Assembly: GCF_030731085.1 (NCBI RefSeq)
Contig: NZ_JASNFN010000002.1
Location: 186,001 to 250,000, forward strand
Reading direction: 5' to 3'
Length of the DNA: 64,000 bases
Source: Blastococcus carthaginiensis
Lineage (GTDB): Bacteria; Actinomycetota; Actinomycetes; Mycobacteriales; Geodermatophilaceae
Shown here: positions 8,116 through 16,078 of the stretch, piece by piece
Numbering within the stretch: position 1 is the stretch's first letter
Layout of the letters: each line of letters begins with the position of its first letter
Made by a program: the position numbers and the translations under genes
Notes under the pieces: model-generated
What the model saw: only the letters and a program-made list of their open reading frames with translations
Databases searched by the model: none
What the model was told of the DNA's origin: nothing

Positions 8116-8730
8116 GTGCCCCAGGGTCAGGTCCCCGTCGTCCCCGCCGACGGGCTGACCACGCGCCAGCGCCGCAACCGCCCGCTGCTGGCGGTGCACA
8201 CGGGCGAGATGAAGGGCAAGTCCACCGCCGCCTTCGGCATGGCGATGCGGGCGTGGAACCAGGGCTGGTCGATCGCGGTCTACCAGTTCGTCAAGAGCGC
8301 CAAGTGGAAGGTCGGCGAGGAGAACGCGCTGACCGCGCTCGGCGGGCTGCACGCCACCACCGGCCAGGGCGGCCCGGTGGTCTGGCACAAGATGGGCTCG
8401 GGCTGGAGCTGGTCGCGCCGCCAGGGCACCGAGATCGACCACGCCGCCGACGCCGCCGAGGGCTGGGCGCAGATCAAGCGCGACCTCGCCGCCGAGGCGC
8501 ACCGGTTCTACGTGCTGGACGAGTTCACCTACCCCATGAAGTGGGGCTGGGTGGACGTCGACGACGTCGTCGCGACGCTCGCGACGCGCCCCGGCAACCA
8601 GCACGTCGTCATCACCGGGCGAGACGCTCCCCCGGCGCTGGTCGAGGCCGCCGACCTGGTGGTCGAGATGGCCAAGGTCAAGCACCCGATGGACGCCGGT
8701 CAGAAGGGCCAGCGGGGGATCGAGTGGTGA
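8116..8730 (+). CDS. cobO: Corrinoid adenosyltransferase CobO
   Basis: A 204-residue protein from GTG 8116, one base after the chelatase stop. The P-loop variant HTGEMKGKSTAAFGMAMRA near residue 30, YQFVKSAKWKVGE, the YVLDEFTYPMKWGW strand and the VITGRDAP motif are diagnostic of CobA/CobO/BtuR adenosyltransferases. These transfer the adenosyl group of ATP to the cobalt of cob(I)yrinic acid diamide. The C-terminus KHPMDAGQKGQRGIEW matches the usual family end, so the gene is complete. The stop overlaps the GTG of cobB (8727-8730). Confidence 0.95.
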   Translation: MPQGQVPVVPADGLTTRQRRNRPLLAVHTGEMKGKSTAAFGMAMRAWNQGWSIAVYQFVKSAKWKVGEENALTALGGLHATTGQGGPVVWHKMGSGWSWSRRQGTEIDHAADAAEGWAQIKRDLAAEAHRFYVLDEFTYPMKWGWVDVDDVVATLATRPGNQHVVITGRDAPPALVEAADLVVEMAKVKHPMDAGQKGQRGIEW

Positions 8731-10112
8731 CCCGCCTCCCGCGCGTCGTCGTCGCCGCGCCGTCGTCGAACGCGGGCAAGACGTCGGTCACCACCGGCCT
8801 GGTCGCCGCGCTCTCCGCCCGCGGGCTGACCGTCTCCCCGCACAAGGTCGGCCCCGACTACATCGACCCGGGCTACCACGGGCTCGCCGCCGGCCGCCCC
8901 GGCCGGAACCTCGACCCCTGGCTGGTCGGCGAGGAGCGGATCGCCCCGCTGCTGCTGCACGGCGCCCGCGGCGCCGACCTGGCGGTGGTCGAGGGCGTCA
9001 TGGGGCTGTTCGACGGCGCCACCCACCCGAGCGTCGAGCCCGGGTTCGCCTCGACGGCGCACGTGGCCCGATTGCTGCAGGCGCCGGTGGTGCTCGTGGT
9101 CGACGCGTCGTCGCAGGCGCGCAGCGTCGCCGCCCTGGTGCACGGCTTCGCCACCTTCGACCCGGCGGTGCGCCTCGGCGGCGTCGTCCTCAACCGGGTC
9201 GGCAGCGACCGGCACGAGGCGATCCTCCGCGAGGCGCTCGGTGCCGCCGGTGTCCCGGTGCTCGGCGCGATCCGGCGACTGGACACCCTGCACACGCCCT
9301 CCCGCCACCTCGGCCTGGTACCGGCCGCCGAGCGCTCGGCCGAGGCGGTGGCCACGGTGCGCCGGCTCGGCCAGGTGGTCGCCGACGGCGTCGACCTGGA
9401 TGCCGTGCTGCGGCTCGCCCGCACCGCGCCCGATCTCGCCGCCCGGCCCTGGGACCCGGCGGCGGAGGTGGTGCCGACCGGGAGCCGCCCCCGCATCGCC
9501 GTCGCCGGGGGCCCGGCCTTCACCTTCGGCTACGCCGAGAACGCCGAACTGCTCGCCGCGGCCGGCGCCGAAGTGGTGACCGTCGACCCGCTGCGCGACG
9601 AGGCGCTGCCCGAGGGCACGGCGGGGCTGGTGGTCGGCGGCGGCTTCCCGGAGGTCTACGCCGCCGAGCTGTCGGCCAACGAGTCCCTGCGCGCCGACGT
9701 CGCGGCGCTCGCCGCCCGGAGGGCGCCGATCGCCGCCGAGTGCGCCGGGTTGCTCTACCTGGCCCGCGAGCTCGACGGCGTGCCGATGTGCGGTGTCCTG
9801 GACGTGGCGACGGCGATGGCGCCCCGGCTGACCCTGGGCTACCGCGCCGCCGTCGCGGTGACCGGCTCGGTGCTCGCGCCGGCCGGCACCCGGGTGCGCG
9901 GCCACGAGTTCCACCGCACCCACGCCGATCCCCCGGCCGGCCCGGCCCCCGCCTGGCAGTGGTCGAGGACCGGCGCCGAGGGGTTCGTCTCGGGCGGCGT
10001 GCACGCCTCCTACCTGCACCTCAACTGGGCCGGCGCCCCCGAGCTGGCCCAGCGCTTCGTCACCGCCTGCGCCCCCGCCGTCCGAACGGAGCACGCCCGT
10101 GCACATCGCTGA
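8727..10112 (+). CDS. cobB: Cobyrinate a,c-diamide synthase CobB
   Basis: A 461-residue enzyme starting at GTG 8727 in a GTGA overlap with cobO; the frame upstream to 8253 is a shadow of cobO. The ATP-binding P-loop APSSNAGKTSVTTGL and KVGPDYIDPGYH lie at the N-terminus. The GATase-like domain follows with VVGGGFPEVYA, the nucleophile in AECAGLLYL, and HEFHRTHA towards the C-terminus. It amidates the a and c side chains using glutamine and ATP. Its last 14 bases overlap the start of cbiM, so the biosynthetic genes and the cobalt transporter are one translational unit. Confidence 0.95.
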   Translation: MTRLPRVVVAAPSSNAGKTSVTTGLVAALSARGLTVSPHKVGPDYIDPGYHGLAAGRPGRNLDPWLVGEERIAPLLLHGARGADLAVVEGVMGLFDGATHPSVEPGFASTAHVARLLQAPVVLVVDASSQARSVAALVHGFATFDPAVRLGGVVLNRVGSDRHEAILREALGAAGVPVLGAIRRLDTLHTPSRHLGLVPAAERSAEAVATVRRLGQVVADGVDLDAVLRLARTAPDLAARPWDPAAEVVPTGSRPRIAVAGGPAFTFGYAENAELLAAAGAEVVTVDPLRDEALPEGTAGLVVGGGFPEVYAAELSANESLRADVAALAARRAPIAAECAGLLYLARELDGVPMCGVLDVATAMAPRLTLGYRAAVAVTGSVLAPAGTRVRGHEFHRTHADPPAGPAPAWQWSRTGAEGFVSGGVHASYLHLNWAGAPELAQRFVTACAPAVRTEHARAHR

Positions 10113-10803
10113 AGGATTCCTGCCCGCCGGGCACGCCCTGGGCTGGACGCTCGCCGCGGCGCCGTTCGTCGCGCACGGCGCCCGGGCCGTGGTCAAGGAG
10201 GTGCGGGAGAACCCGGAGTCCACCCTGCTGCTCGGCGCGGCCGGCGCGTTCACCTTCGTGCTGAGCGCGATCAAGCTGCCGAGCATCACCGGGAGCTCCA
10301 GCCACCCGACCGGCACCGGCCCGGGCGCCATCCTGTTCCGGCCACCGGTGATGGCCCTGCTCGGCACGGTGGTGCTGCTCTTCCAGGCGCTGCTGCTCGC
10401 CCACGGCGGGCTGACCACGCTCGGGGCCAACGCCTTCGCCTTCGCCGTCGTCGGGCCGTGGGCCGGGTACGCCGCCTACCGGCTGACCCGCGCGGCCGGT
10501 GCCGGGCTGCGGGGGGGCGGGCTCCTGGTCTCGGTCTTCGTCGGCGTCGCCCTGGCCGACCTCGCCACCTACGTCACCACCTCGCTGCAGCTGGCGTTGG
10601 CCTTCCCCGATGCGAGCACCGGGCTCGCCGGCGCGCTGGCCAAGTTCCTCGGCGTCTTCGCCGTCACACAGATCCCGCTGGCGATCGGCGAGGGCCTGCT
10701 GGGCGTCCTGCTGTTCCGCGTCCTCACCGTCAACGCCCGCCCCGAGCTCGAGCGGCTCGGCATCCTGAAGCCCGCGCCCGTGACCACCGGAGGTGCCGCA
10801 TGA
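10099..10803 (+). CDS. cbiM: Cobalt ECF transporter substrate-binding subunit CbiM
   Basis: A 234-residue membrane protein with GTG start and N-terminus MHIAEGFLPAGHALGW. The second-position His and this motif form the metal site of CbiM/NikM proteins, so the start is fixed by function. KLPSITGSSSHPTGTGPGA and LADLATYVTTSLQLALAFP are further family signatures. About six or seven hydrophobic segments are visible. It is the cobalt-capturing S component in the cytoplasmic membrane. The start lies 14 bases inside the end of cobB, and its TGA overlaps the cbiN ATG (10800-10803). Confidence 0.94.
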   Translation: MHIAEGFLPAGHALGWTLAAAPFVAHGARAVVKEVRENPESTLLLGAAGAFTFVLSAIKLPSITGSSSHPTGTGPGAILFRPPVMALLGTVVLLFQALLLAHGGLTTLGANAFAFAVVGPWAGYAAYRLTRAAGAGLRGGGLLVSVFVGVALADLATYVTTSLQLALAFPDASTGLAGALAKFLGVFAVTQIPLAIGEGLLGVLLFRVLTVNARPELERLGILKPAPVTTGGAA

Positions 10804-11153
10804 CCCGCCGCGCGCTCGTCAACGCCCTGCTCGTCGTCGCGGTGGTCGCGCTGTTCGCCGTCCCCCTGCTCGTCGACGGCGGCACCTCCGGGTACGGCGG
10901 CACCGACGCCGCCGTCACCGAGGAGCTCGAGGCCGACGGCTACACCCCCTGGTTCGACTCGCTCTTCAGCCCGGCCGGCGAGGTCGAGTCCGGTCTGTTC
11001 GCGCTGCAGGCCGCGCTGGGCGGCGGCGCGCTCGGCTACGTGCTGGGCCGGCTCCGCGGCCGGCGGACGGCGACGGCGGCGACGGCGACGACGACGACGA
11101 CGACGGCGGCGGCGACGTCCGCGGGCACGGCGGCGGAGGCCGACCGGCGGTGA
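10800..11153 (+). CDS. cbiN: Cobalt transport protein CbiN
   Basis: A 117-residue small membrane protein in the usual cbiMNQO order. An N-terminal hydrophobic segment (ALVNALLVVAVVALFAVPLL) and a second near residues 65-82 flank a periplasmic loop with GTDAAVTEELEADGYTPWF, the characteristic CbiN region (DxxA...PW). CbiN stimulates cobalt uptake by CbiM. The C-terminal tail is low-complexity (Ala/Thr, from a run of ACG/GCG triplets around 11074-11115) and probably has no defined structure. It overlaps cbiM and cbiQ by ATGA and GTGA junctions. Confidence 0.9.
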   Translation: MTRRALVNALLVVAVVALFAVPLLVDGGTSGYGGTDAAVTEELEADGYTPWFDSLFSPAGEVESGLFALQAALGGGALGYVLGRLRGRRTATAATATTTTTTAAATSAGTAAEADRR

Positions 11154-11887
11154 CGGGCCTGGCGGTCGACGAGGCTGCGTGGGGCAGCGCCTGGCGCGGG
11201 CGCTCGCCCGCCGACAAGCTGCTGCTCTGCGCCGGCCTGGTCGGCTGCGCGCTGCTCCTGCCCGCCTGGCCGGGCAGCGTGCTCGTCGGCCTCGCCGCCG
11301 TCGCGCTGGCGCTGGGCCCGGCCCGGGTGCCCGCCCGCACCTTCGGCCGGGCCATCCGCTGGCCGCTGGCGTTCATCGCGATCGGTGCGCTCACCGCGGT
11401 GGTCGCGGTCGGTGACGGCGGGATCGGCTGGGCGCCGGACGCCGCGGCGCGGGCGGGCTCCCTCGTGGGCCACGCGGTGGCCGGCAGCGCCGCGGTGCTG
11501 CTCCTGGCCACCACCACCCCCATGTCCGACCTGCTGCCCGAGCTGCGCCGGCTGCGCGTGCCCGCGGCGGTCGTCGAGGTGGCGGGCGTGACCTACCGGC
11601 TGGTGTTCGTGCTGCTCGAGAGCCTGGGCACCATCCGCGAGGCGCAGGCCGCGCGCATGGGGTGGGCCGGCCCCCGCCGCTCCTACCGCTCGGCGGGGAT
11701 GCTGGCCGCCGCCGTGCTGACCCGGTCGTGGGACCGGGCGCGGCGCATGCAGGACGGGCTGGCCGGCCGCGGCATGGAGACCGGCCTCCGGGTGCTGCCG
11801 GACGCGCTGCCCTCCTCCCGGCCCTTCCTCGCCTTCGCCCTGGCCCTGCCGGCGGGCATCACCGCGCTCACGCTGGTGGTGCGGTGA
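11150..11887 (+). CDS. cbiQ: Cobalt ECF transporter T component CbiQ
   Basis: A 245-residue membrane protein from GTG 11150 (GTGA overlap with cbiN). Five or so hydrophobic helices are seen. The cytoplasmic coupling signatures appear as PELRRLRVP and EAQAARMGW followed by RMQDGLAGRGM, matching the paired Ala-Arg-Gly-like motifs through which T components contact the ATPases. It forms the scaffold between CbiM and CbiO in the membrane. The longer frame beginning at 10793 is a shadow over cbiN. Length is typical. Confidence 0.92.
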   Translation: MTGLAVDEAAWGSAWRGRSPADKLLLCAGLVGCALLLPAWPGSVLVGLAAVALALGPARVPARTFGRAIRWPLAFIAIGALTAVVAVGDGGIGWAPDAAARAGSLVGHAVAGSAAVLLLATTTPMSDLLPELRRLRVPAAVVEVAGVTYRLVFVLLESLGTIREAQAARMGWAGPRRSYRSAGMLAAAVLTRSWDRARRMQDGLAGRGMETGLRVLPDALPSSRPFLAFALALPAGITALTLVVR

Positions 11888-12729
11888 GCCACTGCGCGCT
11901 CGCCGCCTCCGGCCTGGTCGCGGGGTACCCGGGTGCGGCACCGGTCCTCGACGGAGCGGGGCTCACCGTCCCACCGGGCCGGCGGCTGGCGCTGCTGGGC
12001 GCCAACGGGTCGGGCAAGACCACGCTGCTGCGCTGCCTGTCCGGGGCGCTGCCCCCGGCCACGGGCCTGATCACGGTCGACGGCGCGCCGCTCCGGCACA
12101 CCCGTCGCGGGCTGCGCGAGCACCGGCAGGTGGTGCAACTGGTGCTCCAGGACCCCGACGACCAGCTGTTCAGCGCCTCGGTCGGGCAGGACGTCTCGTT
12201 CGGCCCGCTGAACCTCGGCCTCGCCGAGGAGGAGGTGCGGGCCCGTGTCGCCGAGGCGCTCGAGCTGCTCGCCGTCGCCCCGCTGGCCGCCCGCCCGACG
12301 CACCAGCTCTCCTACGGGGAGCGCAAGCGGGTCGCCATCGCCGGCGCGGTCGCCATGCGCCCCTGCGTGCTGCTGCTCGACGAGCCGACCGCCGGGTTGG
12401 ACCCGACCGCGGTCGCCGACACCCTCGCCGCGCTCACCCGGCTGCAGGAGCACGACTCCACGGTGGTCATGAGCACCCACGACGTCGACCTGGCGCTGCG
12501 CTGGGCCGACGAGGTCGCCGTCGTCGTCGACCGCACCGTGGTGCAGGGCCCGCCCGGCAGGATCCTCGGTGACGGCGACCTGCTCGCCCGCGCGCGGCTG
12601 TCCCGCCCCTGGGCGCTCGCGGTCGGCACCCGGCTGCGCGCACTCGGCCTGCTCCCCGACGGGCCGCTCCCCCGGGACGCCACCGGGCTGCTGGCCGCCC
12701 TCCCCGACCGCCCCGGGGTGCCGACGTGA
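11884..12729 (+). CDS. cbiO: Cobalt ECF transporter ATPase CbiO
   Basis: A 281-residue ABC ATPase from GTG 11884, again in a GTGA overlap. Walker A GANGSGKTTLLRCLSG, Q-loop LVLQDPDDQLF, signature LSYGERKRVAIAGA, Walker B VLLLDEPTAGLDP and switch His STHDVD are all intact. QDPDDQLFSASVGQDVSFGP is characteristic of ECF-type ATPases. It powers cobalt import with CbiMNQ. The C-terminal 60 residues extend a little beyond the ATPase fold. The TGA is followed at once by the GTG of the CobE-CysG gene (12726, 4-base overlap). Confidence 0.94.
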   Translation: MSHCALAASGLVAGYPGAAPVLDGAGLTVPPGRRLALLGANGSGKTTLLRCLSGALPPATGLITVDGAPLRHTRRGLREHRQVVQLVLQDPDDQLFSASVGQDVSFGPLNLGLAEEEVRARVAEALELLAVAPLAARPTHQLSYGERKRVAIAGAVAMRPCVLLLDEPTAGLDPTAVADTLAALTRLQEHDSTVVMSTHDVDLALRWADEVAVVVDRTVVQGPPGRILGDGDLLARARLSRPWALAVGTRLRALGLLPDGPLPRDATGLLAALPDRPGVPT

Positions 12730-14330
12730 GGACCGTCGGCATCGGGCTCGCCTCCGGCGTGAGCGCCGCCGAGGTGCTGGCCGCCGTCGACGCGGTGCTC
12801 CCCGACCCGGCCGGGCCGGTCGCGCTGGCCACGCTGGACAGCCGGGTGCGCGAGCCGGGCCTGGTGGACGCCGCCGGGCGGCGTGGCTGGCCGCTCACCG
12901 GGCACCCGGCCGAGGTGCTGGCGGGCGTCCGCGTACCGGCACCGTCCGGTGGGGTCGCCCGGCGGGTCGGCACCCCGTCGGTCGCCGAGGCCGCCGCGCT
13001 GCTCGCCGGTGGCGTGCTCGAGGTCGGCAAGACGGTGCACGGCCGGGTGACGGTCGCCGTCGCCCGGCTGCTGGCCCCCGCCCACCCCGCTGCCGAGCCA
13101 CCAGGAGGAACCGTGACTCCCCACGACGCACCGCACCCGGTCGGGCTGCGCCTGGCCGGGCGGCGCGTGGTCGTCGTCGGCGGTGGGGCGGCAGCGCACC
13201 GCGGCGCGGCGGGCCTGCTGGCCGCGGGCGCGCAGGTGGCGGTGGTCAGCCCCGACGTCACCCCGGCCCTGGAGTCGGCGGCCGCAGCCGGGCGGCTCAC
13301 CTGGTGCGCCCGCCCCTACGCCGCCGGCGACCTCACCGGCGCCTGGTTCGCCCTCGCCGCGACCGGCGACCCGGACGTCGACGCCGCGGTGCTCGCCGAC
13401 GCCGACCGGGAGCGGGTGTTCTGCGCCCGCACCGACGGCTCGCCGGCCGCCAGCGCCGAGCTGCCGGTCACCGGGCGCGCCGGGGAACTCGTCGTGGCGG
13501 TCCACGGCGCGGACGACCAGCGGGCGGCGGCAGGGCTCCGCGACGGCGTCCTCGCCGGTCTGACTGACGGGACCCTGGCGGTGCGCCGGCGGGAGCACGG
13601 GCGCGGCAGCGTGGTGCTGGTCGGCGGCGGCCCCGGCGACCCCGGCCTGATCACCGTCCGCGGCCGCCAGGCCCTGGCCACCGCCGACGTCGTCGTCGCC
13701 GACCACCTCGGCCCCCAGCCGCTGCTGGCCTCCCTGCCCCCCGAGGTCCAGATCATCGACGCCTCAAAACTCCCCCGCGGCCGCGCCATGGCCCAGGAGA
13801 CCATCAACGAACTCCTCGTCACCCACGCCCGCGCCGGCCGCCGCGTCGTCCGGCTCAAGGGCGGGGACCCCTTCGTCTTCGGCCGCGGCTACGAAGAGCT
13901 CCAGGCCTGCACCGCCGCCGGCATCCCCGTCGAGGTCGTGCCGGGCATCACCAGCGCCGTCGCCGTCCCCGCCCTGGCCGGCATCCCCGTCACCCACCGC
14001 GGCCTCACCCACGAGTTCGTCGTCGTCTCCGGCCACCTGCCCCCGGGCCACCCGCAGTCCCTCGTCGACTGGGCCGCCCTGGGCCGGCTGCGCGGCACCC
14101 TGGTCGTCCTCATGGGCGTCGACACCGCCCCCGCCATCGCCACCGCGCTGATCGGGCACGGCCGCGCGCCGGACACCCCCGTCGCCGTCGTCACCGACGG
14201 CTCCACCCCCACCCAGCGCGCCCTGCGCACCACCCTGGCCGACCTCCCCGCCACCCTCACCCAGCACGAAGTCCGCCCCCCGGCGGTCTGGGTCGTCGGC
14301 GAGGTGGCGCACCTCACGTCAGCCGACTGA
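12726..14330 (+). CDS. CobE/CbiG C-terminal domain fused to CysG-type precorrin-2 dehydrogenase / uroporphyrinogen-III C-methyltransferase
   Basis: One 534-codon frame. Residues 1-125 (VGIGLASGVSAAEVLAAVD ... GTPSVAEAAALLAGG) match the CobE/CbiG_C domain. Residues 130-250 form a siroheme-synthase N-domain (LRLAGRRVVVVGGGAAAHRGA) that oxidises precorrin-2 with NAD. Residues 290-530 are the CobA methylase: LVGGGPGDPGLITVRGRQAL, DHLGPQPLL, VRLKGGDPFVFGRGYEE, VPGITSAVAVPALAGIPVTHRG. A perfect AGGAGG (13103-13108) and GTG (13113) inside the frame mark where a normal cysG would start, so a 405-residue CysG may also be made. Order and overlap place it last in the B12 operon; it supplies precorrin-2. 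Confidence 0.88.
   Translation: MRTVGIGLASGVSAAEVLAAVDAVLPDPAGPVALATLDSRVREPGLVDAAGRRGWPLTGHPAEVLAGVRVPAPSGGVARRVGTPSVAEAAALLAGGVLEVGKTVHGRVTVAVARLLAPAHPAAEPPGGTVTPHDAPHPVGLRLAGRRVVVVGGGAAAHRGAAGLLAAGAQVAVVSPDVTPALESAAAAGRLTWCARPYAAGDLTGAWFALAATGDPDVDAAVLADADRERVFCARTDGSPAASAELPVTGRAGELVVAVHGADDQRAAAGLRDGVLAGLTDGTLAVRRREHGRGSVVLVGGGPGDPGLITVRGRQALATADVVVADHLGPQPLLASLPPEVQIIDASKLPRGRAMAQETINELLVTHARAGRRVVRLKGGDPFVFGRGYEELQACTAAGIPVEVVPGITSAVAVPALAGIPVTHRGLTHEFVVVSGHLPPGHPQSLVDWAALGRLRGTLVVLMGVDTAPAIATALIGHGRAPDTPVAVVTDGSTPTQRALRTTLADLPATLTQHEVRPPAVWVVGEVAHLTSAD
13103..13115 (+). promoter_or_regulatory. Internal ribosome-binding site and GTG start within the CobE-CysG gene
   Basis: AGGAGG (13103-13108), four bases, then GTG (13113-13115), in frame with the surrounding gene at codon 130. 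It lies exactly at the CobE/CysG domain boundary, in a Pro/Glu-rich linker. It would yield a 405-residue protein of normal CysG/CobA length. The motif is the strongest ribosome site in the operon. Use in vivo is inference. Confidence 0.65.
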
Positions 14331-14494
14331 GGGCGTGTCGCGGCGTGCCGGTGACGCTGCGTGCCCGGGTTCGCGGCGCAGCGCGACGGTTCCGGGCGAA
14401 GTCGTCCGCAGGCATGGTGGTGCCGCGGATCGCCCCCTAGCGTGGGCCCGTCCGGACGGACCCGTCCGTCGCTGAAACCGGTGACAGCCGCCCG
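14331..14494. other. Intergenic segment before the c-di-AMP riboswitch
   Basis: Between the CobE-CysG stop and the aptamer no credible coding frame is seen. It must contain the end of the B12 transcript and the promoter for the riboswitch leader. A TAGCGT hexamer at 14438-14443 could be a -10 box but no convincing -35 is visible. A short GC palindrome (GTCCGGAC, about 14450-14457) is present; its role is unknown. Confidence 0.35.
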
Positions 14495-14658
14495 GACGCC
14501 GCCGAACCACCCGCCGGATCCGTCCGGCACCGGACCGGGGAACCACACGCACCACCGGGGTGAAGCGACCGACCGGCCCGCGCGGGCCGCCGGACGCCGG
14601 GCGCCTTCCCGCCCGAACCCGTCAGCTCACCCGGTAGGCGGCCGTGGAAGAAAGGAAG
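14495..14658 (+). promoter_or_regulatory. ydaO/yuaA-type (c-di-AMP) riboswitch
   Basis: The leader holds the ordered conserved blocks of this class: GCCGCCGAACCAC (14498-14510), CGGGGAACCAC (14536-14546), ACCGGGGTGAAGCGACC (14554-14570), and the highly conserved CCCGAACCCGTCAGCTCACC (14612-14631) followed by CGGTAGGCGG and GGAAGAAAGGAAG. It lies directly upstream of an NlpC/P60 cell-wall hydrolase, the classic actinobacterial target. c-di-AMP binding normally turns expression off. Edges are estimated. Confidence 0.93.
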
Positions 14659-14669
14659 ACCCGCCGAAC

Positions 14670-15911
14670 ATGGCGAGTTCGCTCAGCCCTGCCCACCGCC
14701 GGATCACCGGTCGGCGGGCCCTGCTGGCCCTCGTGGCCGCCGGCGGCGTCGCCCTGACGCCGCTCCCCGCCTCTGCCGAGCCGCACCGGCCGGCCACCTC
14801 GCAGGAGGCCGCGGAGCTCGTCGCCGCCCGCGCGCACGACCTGGAGGTCCTCACCGAGCGGTTCAACGAGACCCGTGAGCAGCTCAAGGCCACGCAGGCG
14901 GCCGCCGACGCGGCCGCCGAGGAGCTCACCGCCGCGCAGGCGGCGCTGACCGAGGCGCAGGACCGCGTCCGCACGGTGGCGCGCAGCGCCTGGACCAGCG
15001 ACCGGCTGGGCACCGTGGAGGCGATGCTGACCAGCGGGTCGCCCACCGAGCTGGTGGACCGGATGGGCATGCTCGACACCATCGCCGCGCACAACAACGG
15101 CGTGCTGGGTGAGGCCCAGAGCGCCGGGGAGGACGCCGAGCGCGCCCGGGCGGCCGCCGAGGAGGCCGCGGCCGACGCGCAGGCGCAGGTCGAACGCGTG
15201 GACGCCCAGCGGGCCCGGCTCGACGAGCAGATCGCCTCCTACCAGGCGCAGTACGAGCGGCTGAGCGCCGAGGAGCAGCGGGCCTCCCGGGCCGCCGCCG
15301 AGCGGCACGCCGCCGAGGAGGCCGCGCAGGCCGCGGCCGAGGAGGCCACGGCCGCGCAGGCGGCCGAGACCGAGGCCGAGGCGGCGGCGGCTCCTGGAGC
15401 GGCACCGGCCCCGCAGGCAGCGGCCCCCGCTCCGGCTCCCGCCGCCGCGGCGCCCGCACCGGCTCCCGCCGCCGCGGCGCCCGCACCGGCTCCCGCCGCT
15501 CCCCCGCCGCCGGCACCGCCGGCACCGCCGGCACCGCCCGCCCCGTCCGGGGGCAGCGCGGCGGCGCAGACCGCGGTGAGCACGGCGATGGCGCAGATCG
15601 GCGACCCCTACGTGTGGGCGGCCGCCGGGCCGAACGCCTTCGACTGCTCGGGCCTGGTGCAGTACGCCTACGCGGCTGCCGGCATCAGCCTGCCGCACTC
15701 CAGCCGGATGCAGTCCACCATGGGCACGCCGGTCTCCCGGTCGGCCCTGCAGCCCGGCGACCTGGTGTTCTTCTACAGCCCGATCAGCCACGTCGGCATC
15801 TACATCGGCAACGGCCAGATGGTGCACGCCGCCACGTCCGGGGTGCCGGTGAAGGTCGCCTCCGTGGACTCGATGGGCGGCTACAACAGCGCCCGGCGCA
15901 TCGCCGGCTGA
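14670..15911 (+). CDS. Secreted NlpC/P60 peptidoglycan endopeptidase (RipA-like)
   Basis: A 413-residue protein from ATG 14670. A twin-basic signal peptide with hydrophobic core and cleavage after ASA (about residue 35) exports it. Residues 45-250 are a long Ala/Glu-rich coiled coil (AEELTAAQAALTEAQDRV), then a Pro/Ala linker made of repeats, then the C-terminal NlpC/P60 domain with catalytic Cys in FDCSGLVQYAY, GDLVFF, and His in SHVGIYIG. It should cleave stem peptides of peptidoglycan, often at division. Expression is expected to follow the c-di-AMP riboswitch just upstream. A strong hairpin 90 bases downstream probably terminates the transcript. Confidence 0.92.
   Translation: MASSLSPAHRRITGRRALLALVAAGGVALTPLPASAEPHRPATSQEAAELVAARAHDLEVLTERFNETREQLKATQAAADAAAEELTAAQAALTEAQDRVRTVARSAWTSDRLGTVEAMLTSGSPTELVDRMGMLDTIAAHNNGVLGEAQSAGEDAERARAAAEEAAADAQAQVERVDAQRARLDEQIASYQAQYERLSAEEQRASRAAAERHAAEEAAQAAAEEATAAQAAETEAEAAAAPGAAPAPQAAAPAPAPAAAAPAPAPAAAAPAPAPAAPPPPAPPAPPAPPAPSGGSAAAQTAVSTAMAQIGDPYVWAAAGPNAFDCSGLVQYAYAAAGISLPHSSRMQSTMGTPVSRSALQPGDLVFFYSPISHVGIYIGNGQMVHAATSGVPVKVASVDSMGGYNSARRIAG
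15426..15540 (+). repeat. Tandem repeats encoding the Pro/Ala linker of the NlpC/P60 protein
   Basis: About three near-identical 27-base units (each containing CCGGCTCCCGCCGCC) occupy 15426-15500, followed by three 9-base units CCGGCACCG at about 15509-15538. They encode PAPAPAAAA-type and PPAPPAPPA-type linkers. Such units change number by slippage, so linker length may vary between strains. Confidence 0.75.
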
Positions 15912-15920
15912 CAGCCGCGG

Positions 15921-15937
15921 GAGCATCGCAGCGAGGA
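15921..15937 (+). repeat. Dispersed 17-base repeat, copy 1
   Basis: GAGCATCGCAGCGAGGA lies 10 bases after the NlpC/P60 stop and is identical to 25016-25032, which follows the SpeE-like gene stop. In this copy it continues into GAGCGAGGAGC. Both copies are just downstream of genes, as seen for short REP-like elements; function is unknown. Confidence 0.6.
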
Positions 15938-16001
15938 ACGAGCGAGGAGCGGACCGGGGCGCGGAAGCCGGCCGGCATCACCGCCGGGTAGCTCCTCCGG
16001 T

Positions 16002-16026
16002 GCGCGGGCGGCCGGGCCGCCCGCGC
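16002..16026 (+). terminator. Probable transcription terminator hairpin after the NlpC/P60 gene
   Basis: GCGCGGGCGGCC (16002-16013) and GGCCGCCCGCGC (16015-16026) are perfect 12-base complements around a single G, giving an extremely stable hairpin. No T-run follows, which is common for actinobacterial terminators. It separates the cell-wall gene from the MFS gene starting at 16079. Confidence 0.6.
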
Positions 16027-16078
16027 CCCGGGCCCCCGGCGGCGGCCGCCCGGGCGGCGCGGGGGGCGATCGCCTCTC

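Noticed and set aside
12726..13112. Separate cobE gene ending before cysG
   Set aside because: There is no stop codon between the domains in the given sequence, so one fused frame is annotated, with the internal start recorded separately.
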